From NCBI RefSeq assembly GCF_033708015.1, contig NZ_CP137920.1, positions 2,046,001 through 2,110,000 on the forward strand: a stretch of DNA of 64,000 nt, read 5' to 3'. Positions 35,511 to 45,561 of the stretch are shown here, piece after piece. The number at the start of each line of letters is the position of its first letter. Position 1 is the first letter of the stretch. The position numbers and the translations under genes were made by a program. The DNA comes from Proteus vulgaris (GTDB lineage Bacteria > Pseudomonadota > Gammaproteobacteria > Enterobacterales > Enterobacteriaceae). The notes below the pieces were generated by a model that saw nothing but the letters and a program-made list of their open reading frames with translations, did not search any database and was not told the origin of the DNA.

Positions 35511-36136
35511 GCTTGAACTCCTCCCTTTTTCGTCGCCCCAGTATGAGGTTTGATAACTAAATTCGGATTGGTCAGTGTAAAATCGGGTAATCCTTGAACT
35601 TGACTTAAGTGCCCGTATTTCGCCCTTAGATCTTTAATTTTGCCAAACTTAATCGCATTTAGCGGACAGGTATCAACGCAAATTGGATTTTTGCCTTCAG
35701 CTAATAAATCGATACAAAAATCGCATTTTGACATCTGTCCAGTTTCTTCATTCATTTGTGGTGCACCGTAAGGGCATGACCAAGCACAATACCCACAACC
35801 TACGCATTTAGAGGTATCAACACGAACAATGCCATCACCTTCACGCTTATGCATTGCGGTAGTTGGGCAGTTTTTCACACAAACAGGATCAGTACAGTGA
35901 TTACAAGAAATCGTTAATGTATAAGCAAACACATTATTAACCAAACCACCTTGTCCTGTTGGCGCAAATCCCCCACCTTTTACTTCATAAATACGCCGAA
36001 AACGACGCCCTACTTCTAAATTATTTTTATCTTTACATGCCACTTGGCAAGCTTTACAACCAGAGCAACGAGAGGAATCAATAAAGAAACCGAGCTGTTC
36101 ATCACTCACTGGTGCATATTCTTTAAAGTCGCTCAT
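35507..36136 (-). CDS. dmsB: DMSO-reductase-family iron-sulphur subunit (DmsB type)
   Basis: A 209-residue electron-transfer subunit with four 4Fe-4S groups in the usual order: CSGCKACQVACKDKN, CNHCTDPVCVKNCPTTAMHK, CVGCGYCAWSCPYGAP and CDFCIDLLAEGKNPICVDTCPLNAI. It sits between the catalytic and anchor subunits in the periplasmic-facing complex and is carried by the Tat signal of its partner. Its start overlaps the A-subunit end and its end overlaps the C-subunit start, each by four bases (translational coupling). Confidence 0.9.
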   Translation of the reverse strand: MSDFKEYAPVSDEQLGFFIDSSRCSGCKACQVACKDKNNLEVGRRFRRIYEVKGGGFAPTGQGGLVNNVFAYTLTISCNHCTDPVCVKNCPTTAMHKREGDGIVRVDTSKCVGCGYCAWSCPYGAPQMNEETGQMSKCDFCIDLLAEGKNPICVDTCPLNAIKFGKIKDLRAKYGHLSQVQGLPDFTLTNPNLVIKPHTGATKKGGVQA

Positions 36137-38484
36137 GCTTTGGTTACCTCAACTAAGACGGTTAAATGCGAGTTACCATGTGCTAATGGTGTCATTCGTG
36201 TTGATGTTAAAACATTAGGGCATCCGCCATGATCAACGCCATTTTCATCAGGCGTCCACCATGCGCCAGCTTGCAATCCAACCACACCAGGAATAATACG
36301 TTGTGTCACTAATGCAGGGATTTGGGTGATCCCTCTGTCGTTATAGACACGCACCATATCACCATTTTTGATACCTCTATTTTCAGCATCAATTGGGTTT
36401 ATCCATACTTCTTGACGTTGCACTTCTTGTAACCAAGGATTGGCATATTGCGTTGAGTTTGCGCGGTTTTTCCCTTTCCAAGTTAACATTTGCAATGGAT
36501 ACGTTGCTGTTAACTTATCTTCAGGACCTTCAATCGCCGGAACATAATGAGATAAAGCAGGAATATCGGGATCGTTCATGTCATAAAGTCGCTTAGAAAA
36601 AATCTCAATTTTTCCTGATGGCGTTGGGAATGGATTATTCGCAAAGTCATTGATATTTTTTTCAAAGGCAACGAACGGTTCATCTTTGAAAAGGTAACGA
36701 CGTGTTTTTAGCAGCTCTTCAAAATTAGGAAAGTCAGGTCTATCTTGGAAACGCTCTTTATTGGTATCAACAAGATGAGCTATCCACTCTTTTTCACTTC
36801 GACCTTCAGTAAACGCCTCTTTTACCCCCATTTTTTCTGCTACGTCTGTTATCCATTCATAATCAGAACGACGCTCAAAAGCAGGTTCAATCACTTTTTC
36901 AGACAGAAGGAAATAGTTACCCGTTCCCCATGTATTACCAATGTTCCAACGCTCTAGAAAACTTGTTTCTGGTAAAACAAGATCCGCATATTTTGCCGAT
37001 GGAGAAAGATATAAATCACTAGCAACAATAAATTCAACTTTTGAATCATCAGCTAATAATTTAGCAGCTGCATTTACATCTGGGTTTTGGTTAACTAAAT
37101 AATTACCAGCTAAAGAAAATATCATTTTGATATTGGTATCGAGTTTATCAACACCTAAAAGGCCATCTTCAACACGTATTTTACTTGCATCATCAACCGC
37201 TTGCATCCAGTTCATAATAGAAATTTGAGCTTTAATTGGGTTCTTACCAATATTCGGACCGCGGATAGATTGACGATTACCAATACCACCGTAACCCGCT
37301 GCCCATGCCCCTTTTTTCCCCACATTCCCGGTGATCGCAGCTAATAATGTTGAACCTCGAGCGCTACGTTCACCACAAATATGGCGCTGAGGTCCCCAGC
37401 CTTGAATTAGCGCCGCGGGTTTTGTCATGGCATATTCGCGTGCGAGCTGGCGAATAGTATTTGCAGGTACTCGAGTGATATTTTCTGCCCATTCAGGTGT
37501 TTTTTCTATTCCGTCTTTTTGGCCTGTTAAATAAGCAACCAAGGATTCATTAGCAGGAACGCCTTCAGGCATATGCTCTTCATCAAAACCAATGACATAT
37601 TTGTCAATAAAAGGTTTGTCATGAAGGTTTTCGGTGACAATGACATACATCATTGCATCCATTAAGGCATTATCTGTTGTGGGTAAAAGAGGGATCCATT
37701 GATCAGCAAGAGACTGAGCTGTATCTGAATAACGAGGATCAACCACAATAAATTTGGTGCCCTTATTTTTCATTTTCTGAAAATAATGGTTTGTATGACC
37801 AAAAATAGTTTCATTGGGGTTATGACCCCATAAAATCACGAGTGGTGTATCTTCAAGTGTATCGAGTGAACTGCCTGTTTTAGATATACCGTAAGTATAA
37901 GGGGTCACTTTGACCGTATTCCCTAAACTAACAGAATGATAATAAGGTAAGTATCCACCAGTTAAATTGAAGAGTTTCTTCATCATGGTATCACCAGAGA
38001 AGATCCCCCCCGTTACAGCGGTATTAACCGTTAAAAAACGGCTTGCTGCGCCATACTTTTCAGTTAAACGCGTAATATTTTCAGCGATGAGTGTTGTGGC
38101 TTCATCCCATGAAATACGTTCAAATTTACCCTCACCGCGCTTACCCACGCGTTTCATCGGATATTTTAGCCTGTCTGCATGATAAGAAAATTTACGATAC
38201 CCTCTGCCTCTCACGCACGCTCTCATGATAGGCATCGATTCATCTAATTCATTATCAGGTCTTGTTGTGATCCGAGTGACAATGCCCTCTTTTATATGGG
38301 CTCGTATATCACACTTTCCACCGCAGTCAAAAGTACTGCATGTTGCTACAACAGTGGCGGGATTCCCGTTCATTTTTGCAACGGGTAAACTTTCATCTAC
38401 ATTAGCTTGTGCATTTCGTGCGAAAAATGGCACCGTAATTAATGCCGCACTCGTTTGAACAAAGTGGCGACGACTTAGTGACAT
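36133..38484 (-). CDS. dmsA: DMSO-reductase-family molybdopterin catalytic subunit (DmsA type) with Tat signal
   Basis: A 783-residue molybdopterin enzyme with a twin-arginine signal (SRRHFVQ, about residues 4-10), so it folds in the cytoplasm and is exported. A 4Fe-4S site near the N-terminus uses Cys49, Cys54, Cys58 and Cys90; the C-x4-C-x3-C spacing (CSTFDCGGKC) differs from E. coli DmsA, which has C-x3-C-x3-C. Later motifs (VILWGHNPNETIFGH, GWGPQRHICGER, ITGNVGKKGAW) are those of the DmsA/YnfE group. The Mo ligand is probably a Ser in YYHSVSLGN. The substrate could be DMSO, TMAO, selenate or another oxide. Transcription is likely FNR-dependent. Confidence 0.88.
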   Translation of the reverse strand: MSLSRRHFVQTSAALITVPFFARNAQANVDESLPVAKMNGNPATVVATCSTFDCGGKCDIRAHIKEGIVTRITTRPDNELDESMPIMRACVRGRGYRKFSYHADRLKYPMKRVGKRGEGKFERISWDEATTLIAENITRLTEKYGAASRFLTVNTAVTGGIFSGDTMMKKLFNLTGGYLPYYHSVSLGNTVKVTPYTYGISKTGSSLDTLEDTPLVILWGHNPNETIFGHTNHYFQKMKNKGTKFIVVDPRYSDTAQSLADQWIPLLPTTDNALMDAMMYVIVTENLHDKPFIDKYVIGFDEEHMPEGVPANESLVAYLTGQKDGIEKTPEWAENITRVPANTIRQLAREYAMTKPAALIQGWGPQRHICGERSARGSTLLAAITGNVGKKGAWAAGYGGIGNRQSIRGPNIGKNPIKAQISIMNWMQAVDDASKIRVEDGLLGVDKLDTNIKMIFSLAGNYLVNQNPDVNAAAKLLADDSKVEFIVASDLYLSPSAKYADLVLPETSFLERWNIGNTWGTGNYFLLSEKVIEPAFERRSDYEWITDVAEKMGVKEAFTEGRSEKEWIAHLVDTNKERFQDRPDFPNFEELLKTRRYLFKDEPFVAFEKNINDFANNPFPTPSGKIEIFSKRLYDMNDPDIPALSHYVPAIEGPEDKLTATYPLQMLTWKGKNRANSTQYANPWLQEVQRQEVWINPIDAENRGIKNGDMVRVYNDRGITQIPALVTQRIIPGVVGLQAGAWWTPDENGVDHGGCPNVLTSTRMTPLAHGNSHLTVLVEVTKA

Positions 38485-38589
38485 CTTCCCTCTATTTTTA
38501 TCAATTTTTTCTATTTTTTTTCATTAGCTTATCATTCTCACATAACAACGTTATCAGTGAAAATGATAGGATATAGTGGTAAACCCTCA

Positions 38590-38603
38590 TTGATGTATAT
38601 CAA
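38590..38603 (-). promoter_or_regulatory. FNR box upstream of the DMSO-reductase-type operon
   Basis: TTGATGTATATCAA is an exact match to the FNR consensus TTGAT-N4-ATCAA, about 105 bases upstream of the dmsA-type start, at a normal activator distance for an anaerobically induced promoter. The gap to fnr (38485-39095) holds no gene that I can support. Confidence 0.88.
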
Positions 38604-39055
38604 TACCACTAAAGAGGTAATAGAATGTTTCAATATTTCGCACTTCTTTGCTGATATCCCATTTTTTATAAGGAAAAGCTAATTCAAGGTAGCATTAAGT
38701 TGCATCAAAAATACACCTAGTTAACTTTACCTAATTTTTTGTTATAAAAATAATGAGTTATATATGAAAAACACTAATTTAAGATAAAACCGTAAATAAA
38801 ATGTCAATATAAAGATAGAAAATATTGAAGCACCTCTTCATTTTTGGTTTTTGAGAAGGATAATTTAGTAATAGCACTATGACTTCGTTAAAAAATCGAA
38901 TAATATACCAATTGAGTATAGGGTTAGCGCAAATTGTTCTAAATAGAACTTTAAGCAAAACATTGTTTTTATCAAGATACATGTTTTGTTACATTCAGAA
39001 TTATTTCCACACGTACCGTTATTCCCCTTACTAATTACTGCAACATGTGTTAAAA

Positions 39056-39069
39056 TTGACGCATATCAA
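39056..39069 (+). promoter_or_regulatory. FNR-box-like site upstream of fnr
   Basis: TTGACGCATATCAA differs from the FNR consensus by one base (C for T in the left half-site). It lies 27 bases before the likely start codon of fnr, a position suited to autorepression, as known for E. coli fnr. Confidence 0.75.
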
Positions 39070-39095
39070 TATTTTTATTTGTAATGAGCAAGCTT

Positions 39096-39854
39096 ATGAT
39101 CCCAGAAAAACGCGTCGTTCGCCGAATCCAATCTGGCGGTTGTGCAATCCATTGTCAGGATTGCAGTATTAGCCAGCTCTGCATCCCGTTTACTTTAAAC
39201 GAGCATGAGCTTGATCAACTCGATAATATTATCGAGCGTAAAAAGCCCATCCAGAAAGGTCAAACCTTGTTTAAAGCAGGTGATGAGCTGAAATCACTTT
39301 ATGCCATACGTTCTGGTACAATTAAAAGTTATACCATTACGGAAGAAGGCGACGAGCAAATAACAGGATTTCATCTTGCTGGTGATTTGGTTGGTTTTGA
39401 CGCCATTATTAATACTGAACACCCAAGTTTCGCACAAGCTTTAGAAACATCGATGGTTTGTGAAATTCCATTCGAAACTTTGGATGACCTGTCAGGTAAA
39501 ATGCCTAACTTACGTCAACAAATGATGCGCCTAATGAGTGGTGAAATCAAAGGTGACCAAGAAATGATCTTACTGTTATCGAAAAAGAATGCAGAAGAAC
39601 GCCTGGCCGCTTTTATTTATAACCTCTCTCGTCGTTTCGCGCAGCGTGGTTTTTCTCCACGTGAATTCCGTTTAACCATGACTCGTGGTGATATCGGTAA
39701 TTACTTAGGTTTAACCGTTGAAACGATTAGCCGCTTACTTGGTCGCTTCCAGAAGAGTGGCATGTTAAGCGTTAAAGGCAAATACATTACTATCGAAGAT
39801 AGTACACTGTTAAGTGAACTTGCAGGCAAACTTCCTTCGTCAGTTGACGTTTAA
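39096..39854 (+). CDS. fnr: Fumarate and nitrate reduction regulator FNR
   Basis: The global anaerobic regulator. The protein is near-identical to E. coli FNR over almost its whole length: Cys20, Cys23, Cys29 (in [14 protein letters not shown]) and Cys122 (SMVCEI) bind the oxygen-sensing 4Fe-4S cluster, the cAMP-like sensor domain covers about 30-160, and the helix-turn-helix ([19 protein letters not shown]) recognises TTGAT half-sites. I take the ATG at 39096 (252 residues, MIPEKR as in E. coli); an in-frame ATG at 39084 would add four residues. The tail diverges from that of E. coli. A strong hairpin terminator follows. Confidence 0.97.
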   Translation: MIPEKRVVRRIQSGGCAIHCQDCSISQLCIPFTLNEHELDQLDNIIERKKPIQKGQTLFKAGDELKSLYAIRSGTIKSYTITEEGDEQITGFHLAGDLVGFDAIINTEHPSFAQALETSMVCEIPFETLDDLSGKMPNLRQQMMRLMSGEIKGDQEMILLLSKKNAEERLAAFIYNLSRRFAQRGFSPREFRLTMTRGDIGNYLGLTVETISRLLGRFQKSGMLSVKGKYITIEDSTLLSELAGKLPSSVDV

Positions 39855-39882
39855 TCTGTTACATTTCACACGCCAATTTTAT

Positions 39883-39915
39883 AACGGGGCACACAAATTT
39901 GTGCCCCGTTTTCTA
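39883..39915 (+). terminator. Terminator after fnr
   Basis: Perfect ten-base stem AACGGGGCAC/GTGCCCCGTT followed by TTCTATTTT. Confidence 0.9.
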
Positions 39916-39995
39916 TTTTGTGCTATTGCATTTTATCTTCTTGGGTTATCTTTAAATTGTAGATGGATAAATCCAGCCCTAAAGAGGATATTACA

Positions 39996-40946
39996 ATGGA
40001 AAAATATCAAAACCTTCTCGTTGTCATTGATCCTAACCAAGATGACCAACCAGCACTTCGCCGTGCTGTCTATATCGTTCAGCGTAATGGTGGGCGGATA
40101 AAAGCTTTTCTACCTGTTTATGATCTCTCTTATGACATGACAACCCTTTTATCTCCCGATGAACGTAATGCAATGCGTAAAGGTGTTATCAGCCAAAAGG
40201 CTGCTTGGATCAAACAACAAGCACGCTATTACCTTGAAGCGGGTATAGAGATTGATATAAAAGTCATTTGGCATAATCGTCCTTATGAGGCAATTATTGA
40301 AGAAGTCGTTGCAAATCAACATGACTTACTCATTAAAATGGCTCACCAACATGATAAATTAGGTTCACTTATTTTTACCCCTCTAGATTGGCAATTGCTT
40401 AGAAAATGTCCTTGTCCAGTTTGGATGGTCAAAGATAAAGAGTGGCCTGAATACGGTACTATCGTTGTCGCTGCAAACTTATCAAATGAAGAGTCTTATC
40501 ATGATGCCCTTAATCTAAAACTGATTGAGCTAACAACGGATCTCTCTCATCGCATACAAAAAGATCCTGACGTCCATTTACTTAGTGCCTACCCTGTTGC
40601 GCCTATTAATATCGCAATAGAGTTACCTGATTTTGATCCAAATCTTTATAACAATGCACTACGTGGTCAGCACCTTATTGCAATGAAAGAGTTGCGCCAG
40701 AAATTTTGTATTCCTGAAGAGAAAACGCATGTTAAAGAAGGATTACCAGAGCAAGTGATCCCTCAAGTTTGTGAAGAACTAAATGCAGGTATTGTCGTTT
40801 TAGGTATTTTAGGAAGAACAGGCCTATCCGCCGCATTCTTAGGTAATACAGCCGAACAACTTATCGACCATATCAAATGTGATTTATTGGCAATCAAGCC
40901 AGATGGTTTTACCTGCCCTATTACTGTCGATAGTGATCACGAATAA
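39996..40946 (+). CDS. uspE: Universal stress protein E
   Basis: A 316-residue cytoplasmic protein made of two tandem universal-stress-protein domains (about 1-150 and 160-310). The second includes [28 protein letters not shown], the usual ATP-pocket-like tail. The start at 39996 ([15 protein letters not shown]) follows an AGAGGA ribosome site; an upstream ATG at 39963 is unlikely. fnr-uspE adjacency is conserved in enterobacteria. It is needed for stress survival and aggregation in E. coli. A convergent pntB gene follows across a shared hairpin. Confidence 0.94.
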   Translation: MEKYQNLLVVIDPNQDDQPALRRAVYIVQRNGGRIKAFLPVYDLSYDMTTLLSPDERNAMRKGVISQKAAWIKQQARYYLEAGIEIDIKVIWHNRPYEAIIEEVVANQHDLLIKMAHQHDKLGSLIFTPLDWQLLRKCPCPVWMVKDKEWPEYGTIVVAANLSNEESYHDALNLKLIELTTDLSHRIQKDPDVHLLSAYPVAPINIAIELPDFDPNLYNNALRGQHLIAMKELRQKFCIPEEKTHVKEGLPEQVIPQVCEELNAGIVVLGILGRTGLSAAFLGNTAEQLIDHIKCDLLAIKPDGFTCPITVDSDHE

Positions 40947-40964
40947 ATTTCCATGAATAAATAA

Positions 40965-40999
40965 AAAACGCCAGTAAATTAAGTTTTAACTGGCGTTTT
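40965..40999. terminator. Bidirectional terminator between uspE and pntB
   Basis: Stem AAAACGCCAGT/ACTGGCGTTTT with A- and T-runs on both sides, separating the two converging genes. Confidence 0.88.
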
Positions 41000-41028
41000 A
41001 TTTTTATAACAATTTTTGGCTTATCACA

Positions 41029-42417
41029 TTACAGTGCTTTTAAAATTGCATCCACACTCGCTTTAGCATCGCCAAACAACATTTGTGTATTCTCTTTAAA
41101 GAACAGCGGGTTTTGAACCCCAGCATAACCTGTATTCATTGAGCGTTTAAACACGATAACATTCTGTGCTTTCCACACTTCTAATACGGGCATACCTGCA
41201 ATTGGGCTATTAGGATCATCTTGTGCCGCAGGATTCACTGTATCGTTAGCACCTATAACTAAAACTGTATCAGTGTCAGCAAAATCATCATTAATTTCAT
41301 CCATTTCTAATACAATGTCATAAGGTACTTTAGCTTCTGCTAACAACACATTCATATGACCCGGTAAACGCCCCGCGACTGGATGAATACCAAAACGCAC
41401 TTTCACACCACGTTGGCGTAATTTTTCAGTAATATCATGCACAGGGTATTGTGCTTGAGCAACCGCCATTCCATAACCTGGGGTAATAATAACTGAGGTG
41501 GAGTTTTTCAGCATATCCGCCACTTCTTCAGCGGTTGTTTCGCGGTACTCACCCATTTCCCCTTCTTCTGTTGAAGCTGAGCCATCAGTACCAAATCCAC
41601 CTGCTATTACGCTAATAAAAGAACGATTCATCGCCTTACACATAATATAAGAAAGAATAGCACCTGAAGAGCCCACTAATGCACCCGTTACAATTAACAA
41701 GTCATTGCTCAGCATAAAGCCTGCAGCCGCCGCTGCCCATCCTGAGTAAGAGTTCAGCATCGAAACAACAACTGGCATATCTGCACCACCAATTGATGCA
41801 ACTAAATGCCAACCAAATGCCAGGGCAATTACTGTCATGATGATGATTAAGAAAACTTGTAAGCCAACACTGTCAGTTTTAACAAACCAAATCATCAATA
41901 AAAAAGAAACAACCAAAGCTGCAAGATTTAATTTATGACGATTAGGTAACATCATCGGTTTAGATGACATTTTCCCACTTAACTTACCATAAGCGACAAT
42001 AGAACCCGTAAATGTGACTGCACCAATGAAGATCCCTAAAAAGACTTCGGTTAGGTGGATATTCACCATGACAGGATCCATTGCTGTATTGTGGTCAAGA
42101 TAACTATTAAAACCCACTAAAACTGCCGCTAAACCCACAAAACTGTGTAAGATTGCGACCAATTCTGGCATTTGAGTCATTTCGACTTTTTTAGCTAAAC
42201 GAATACCAATAACGGCACCGATTGCCATTGCAATAATGATCCAACCCACATTGCCAGCATAAGGTCCGAAAATGGTTGCGAACAAGGCAATTGCCATCCC
42301 TGCAATACCAAAGTAGTTACCTTGTTTAGAGGTTTCATGCTTTGATAAACCGGCAAGGCTGAAAATAAATAATATCGCGGCGACAATATATGCCGCTGTA
42401 ACAACTCCGCTGGACAT
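41029..42417 (-). CDS. pntB: NAD(P) transhydrogenase subunit beta
   Basis: A 462-residue subunit of the proton-translocating transhydrogenase that makes NADPH from NADH. About nine transmembrane helices cover residues 1-260, and the soluble NADP-binding domain III covers about 280-462 ([70 protein letters not shown]). The order pntA-pntB and the 11-base gap indicate an operon. The length equals that of E. coli PntB. Ordinary, highly conserved. Confidence 0.97.
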   Translation of the reverse strand: MSSGVVTAAYIVAAILFIFSLAGLSKHETSKQGNYFGIAGMAIALFATIFGPYAGNVGWIIIAMAIGAVIGIRLAKKVEMTQMPELVAILHSFVGLAAVLVGFNSYLDHNTAMDPVMVNIHLTEVFLGIFIGAVTFTGSIVAYGKLSGKMSSKPMMLPNRHKLNLAALVVSFLLMIWFVKTDSVGLQVFLIIIMTVIALAFGWHLVASIGGADMPVVVSMLNSYSGWAAAAAGFMLSNDLLIVTGALVGSSGAILSYIMCKAMNRSFISVIAGGFGTDGSASTEEGEMGEYRETTAEEVADMLKNSTSVIITPGYGMAVAQAQYPVHDITEKLRQRGVKVRFGIHPVAGRLPGHMNVLLAEAKVPYDIVLEMDEINDDFADTDTVLVIGANDTVNPAAQDDPNSPIAGMPVLEVWKAQNVIVFKRSMNTGYAGVQNPLFFKENTQMLFGDAKASVDAILKAL

Positions 42418-42428
42418 AATTGTCTCCC

Positions 42429-43958
42429 TTATCCTTTACGGAACATTTTCAACATACGTTGAGTAACAGTAAATCCACCAAAAATATTAATACTCGCAAT
42501 CAATATTGCGATAAACGAAAATAAGCTAACCCAGCCCCCACTACCAATTTGGAGTAAAGCGCCGACGACGATAATGCCTGAAATTGCGTTTGTCACTGAC
42601 ATTAATGGCGTGTGCAATGAGTGACTTACATTCCAAACAACGTAATATCCAACAACACAAGAAAGTGCGAATACCGTAAAGTGAGATAAAAATTCTTTCG
42701 GTGCAACATTTGCGAGCCATGCAAACAATAAAAAGGCGACTGCTAGTAAACTGTATTTCTTCCAAGGTGAAACAGGTTTAGCAACGGGTTTTTCTTGTGG
42801 TTTTGCAGTAGGAGTGGCTTTAGGTTGTGCGGAAACTTGAATAGGTGGCGCAGGCCATGTTATTTCACCAGCACGAATGACAGTTACACCACGAATGACA
42901 ACATCATCAAAATCAATATTAATATTGCCGTCTTTCTCTTTACACAACAATTTCAATAGGTTAACTAAGTTAGTGCCATAAAGTTGAGATGACTGTGCAG
43001 GTAGACGAGCCGCTAAATCGGTGTAACCAATGATTTTTACACCATGTTCTGTCGTAACGACTTCATTCGGCACGGTATATTCACAGTTACCCCCGTTTTG
43101 AGCAGCAAGATCGACGACAACACTTCCTGGCTTCATTAAATCGACCATCTCTTTCGTAATTAAACGAGGCGCTGGTTTTCCTGGAATTAATGCCGTCGTA
43201 ATGATGATATCAACATCTTTTGCTTGTTCTGCAAATAATGCCATTTCAGCATCAATAAATGCTTTTGACATTACCTTAGCATAACCATCACCACTGCCTG
43301 CTTCTTCCTTAAAATTCAGCTCAAGGAATTCAGCACCCATGCTTTCAACTTGCTCTTTAACTTCTGGGCGAGTATCAAATGCACGAACAATTGCACCAAG
43401 ACTTCCGGCAGCACCAATTGCAGCAAGACCTGCAACACCTGCACCGATAACCATCACTTTAGCTGGTGGTACTTTACCTGCGGCAGTAATTTGTCCAGTA
43501 AAAAATCGTCCGAATTCATGGGCAGCTTCTACAACGGCACGGTAACCTGCAATATTAGCCATTGAACTTAACGCATCAAGAGATTGTGCACGAGAAATAC
43601 GTGGTACACTATCCATTGCCATAACGTTAATATTCTTTTCAGCTAACTTTTCGAGCAATGCCGCATTTTGAGCTGGCCAAATAAAACTGACCAGTGTTGC
43701 GCCATCTTGTAGCAACGCAATTTCATCATCCAGAGGTGCATTTACCTTCAAAATAATGTCTGATTCCCAAACATTTTGAAGAGTGAGGATCTCAGCGCCA
43801 GCTTCCTGATAAGCTTTATCTTCAAAGCTTGAGGCAATGCCAGCACCATTTTCAACTGCGACTGTAAATCCTAATTTTATGAGTTGAGCCACTGTAGCGG
43901 GTGTAGCGGCAACCCTTGTTTCATTAGAAAGTCGCTCTTTGGGTATACCAATTCGCAT
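42429..43958 (-). CDS. pntA: NAD(P) transhydrogenase subunit alpha
   Basis: A 509-residue subunit with an NAD-binding domain I resembling alanine dehydrogenase (about 1-370; [48 protein letters not shown]), a Lys/Pro-rich linker (about 375-400) and four membrane helices at the C-terminus (about 400-505). It pairs with PntB to couple hydride transfer to proton movement. Promoter and leader lie in the 390-base gap shared with ydgH, in which I see no other feature. The ribosome site is AAGGG. Confidence 0.97.
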   Translation of the reverse strand: MRIGIPKERLSNETRVAATPATVAQLIKLGFTVAVENGAGIASSFEDKAYQEAGAEILTLQNVWESDIILKVNAPLDDEIALLQDGATLVSFIWPAQNAALLEKLAEKNINVMAMDSVPRISRAQSLDALSSMANIAGYRAVVEAAHEFGRFFTGQITAAGKVPPAKVMVIGAGVAGLAAIGAAGSLGAIVRAFDTRPEVKEQVESMGAEFLELNFKEEAGSGDGYAKVMSKAFIDAEMALFAEQAKDVDIIITTALIPGKPAPRLITKEMVDLMKPGSVVVDLAAQNGGNCEYTVPNEVVTTEHGVKIIGYTDLAARLPAQSSQLYGTNLVNLLKLLCKEKDGNINIDFDDVVIRGVTVIRAGEITWPAPPIQVSAQPKATPTAKPQEKPVAKPVSPWKKYSLLAVAFLLFAWLANVAPKEFLSHFTVFALSCVVGYYVVWNVSHSLHTPLMSVTNAISGIIVVGALLQIGSGGWVSLFSFIAILIASINIFGGFTVTQRMLKMFRKG

Positions 43959-44344
43959 AATTTTCCCTTCTTATCCATAGAGATCTGTTAAAACTTCTCC
44001 GTTAACTTCACATTCATGCAAAAAAAATGTTAAAAATAATAATATACATGTCATTAATCGGAGTTCTAATAACCTACTGAAAATAAAACCAATAATCTAT
44101 ATCTGTGTAAAGCTAAAATTGAACTTAATTGGATCATTTTAGTCGAAAAGGCATATTTATGAATTATTCACTATATTCAGGTAAATATCTGGTAACATAT
44201 ACTGGTCATTTGACTCTGTGGTGATTCGCTAAATAAAATAATGCGACAAATGCTATTATTACATGTAATAATTAATCCCTATGTGATAAACCACGACGTT
44301 CAGCACATGACCAATATTAATTGCGCAAGGCGGAAGGATTTTGT

Positions 44345-45298
44345 ATGAAGCTGAAAACCTCAGTCATCGCAGCAGCGATGTTATCTTTAACTAATATCAC
44401 TGTTGCGCAGGCTGCTCAGGAATTAACACCCGAACAAGCTGCAGAACTAAAACCATTTGAAAGAATTACAGTTATCGGTCGTTTTAACGCTATTTATGAA
44501 GCCGCTGATGCGGTCTCTCGTCGTGCGGATAAAGTCGGTGCTGATAGTTTCTATATTCAAGGTCTAGATGATATTAGTGATAGCGGCAACATGAGTGTGA
44601 CTGCTGATCTCTACCATAAAGATGCCCCCAAAGCAGATCAAGAAACCTATCGCGTTTTTCATGGCGTGAAAGAGCTACCAAAACCTGAAGCAATTCTGCT
44701 ACAACCATTTGATACCGTTTCTATCCGAGGTTACTTCCCTACAACCCCTGATATTAACGACGCAATCGCAAAAGCGGCAGCTAAAAAAGGTGCTGCATCA
44801 TTCTTTATTGTTCGTAACGTAACAATAAATGATGGTGGTAACCAAGAAGTAACAGCTTATATCTACAAAAAAGATGCACCTAAACGCGCTATTCAAGCAC
44901 CAGAAGCTGTTGTTCCTTATGATTCTGATGCGGGTCGCGCACTGATTGCTGAAGGTGGTGCCGCTGCAAATAAAGTTGAAAAGCCGGGTCTTGCTTCAAA
45001 CACTGATTTTGATAGAAGTGTAGGTGCTTTTGCTGAAACACAAAGCACGGGTACAAGTGGCCGTTACACTGTCACTTTACCAAATGGGACTGAAATTCAA
45101 GAAGTCAACAAAGCAGCTGCTGCATTAATGGATCCTTTTGATACCATTACTTTTAGCGGATACTTTGTCAACTCTCCAGAAATTTCATATCAGGTTGCTA
45201 AACGTGCAGCCGCAAAAGGCGCTAAGTTCTACCATATTACAAATGAATGGCAAAGTGACGGTGGTACAGTCACTATTACTGCCGACCTATTCAAGTAA
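44345..45298 (+). CDS. ydgH: Periplasmic protein YdgH with three YhcN/DUF1471 domains
   Basis: A 317-residue secreted protein. I start it at the ATG at 44345 (GGAAGGA seven bases upstream), not at the TTG at 44321. A signal peptide ends near VAQAA. Three repeated domains of about 70-80 residues each contain a strand-helix-strand pattern (AELKPFERITVIGRF, LLQPFDTVSIRGYF, LMDPFDTITFSGYF) and end in VT-x-D/YLY-type strands. This is the DUF1471/YhcN/BhsA fold found in enterobacterial stress and biofilm proteins. It is divergent from pntA. The role is unknown; the enterobacterial locus order ydgH next to pnt is conserved. Confidence 0.93.
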   Translation: MKLKTSVIAAAMLSLTNITVAQAAQELTPEQAAELKPFERITVIGRFNAIYEAADAVSRRADKVGADSFYIQGLDDISDSGNMSVTADLYHKDAPKADQETYRVFHGVKELPKPEAILLQPFDTVSIRGYFPTTPDINDAIAKAAAKKGAASFFIVRNVTINDGGNQEVTAYIYKKDAPKRAIQAPEAVVPYDSDAGRALIAEGGAAANKVEKPGLASNTDFDRSVGAFAETQSTGTSGRYTVTLPNGTEIQEVNKAAAALMDPFDTITFSGYFVNSPEISYQVAKRAAAKGAKFYHITNEWQSDGGTVTITADLFK

Positions 45299-45317
45299 TA
45301 AAAAATTTCCTATTGAA

Positions 45318-45345
45318 AAACCTTGCTCTGGCAAGGTTTTTTTTA
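45318..45345 (+). terminator. Terminator after ydgH
   Basis: Stem AAACCTTGC/GCAAGGTTT with loop TCTG, followed by a T-run. Confidence 0.92.
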
Positions 45346-45561
45346 TTCAAAATTTAATCAATTAATCATTATTTTGTGAAAGTGAATAATTTTTATGATT
45401 TAATGCATAGACAACCAAATTAACTCTCCGTAAAACCCCGCTGTTTTTTAGTGTTTTTATCTTTCTTTAAATTTAAGATATTTATATTTATTCTATTTAT
45501 TGACCAAAAAACAAGAAAATACGCTATTTATTTACAATTTTAATCATGTAGGTAATTATCC

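Noticed and set aside
38779..38982. 67-residue minus-strand ORF between dmsA and fnr
   Set aside because: AT-rich chance frame without a clear ribosome site or recognisable features, in the promoter region.
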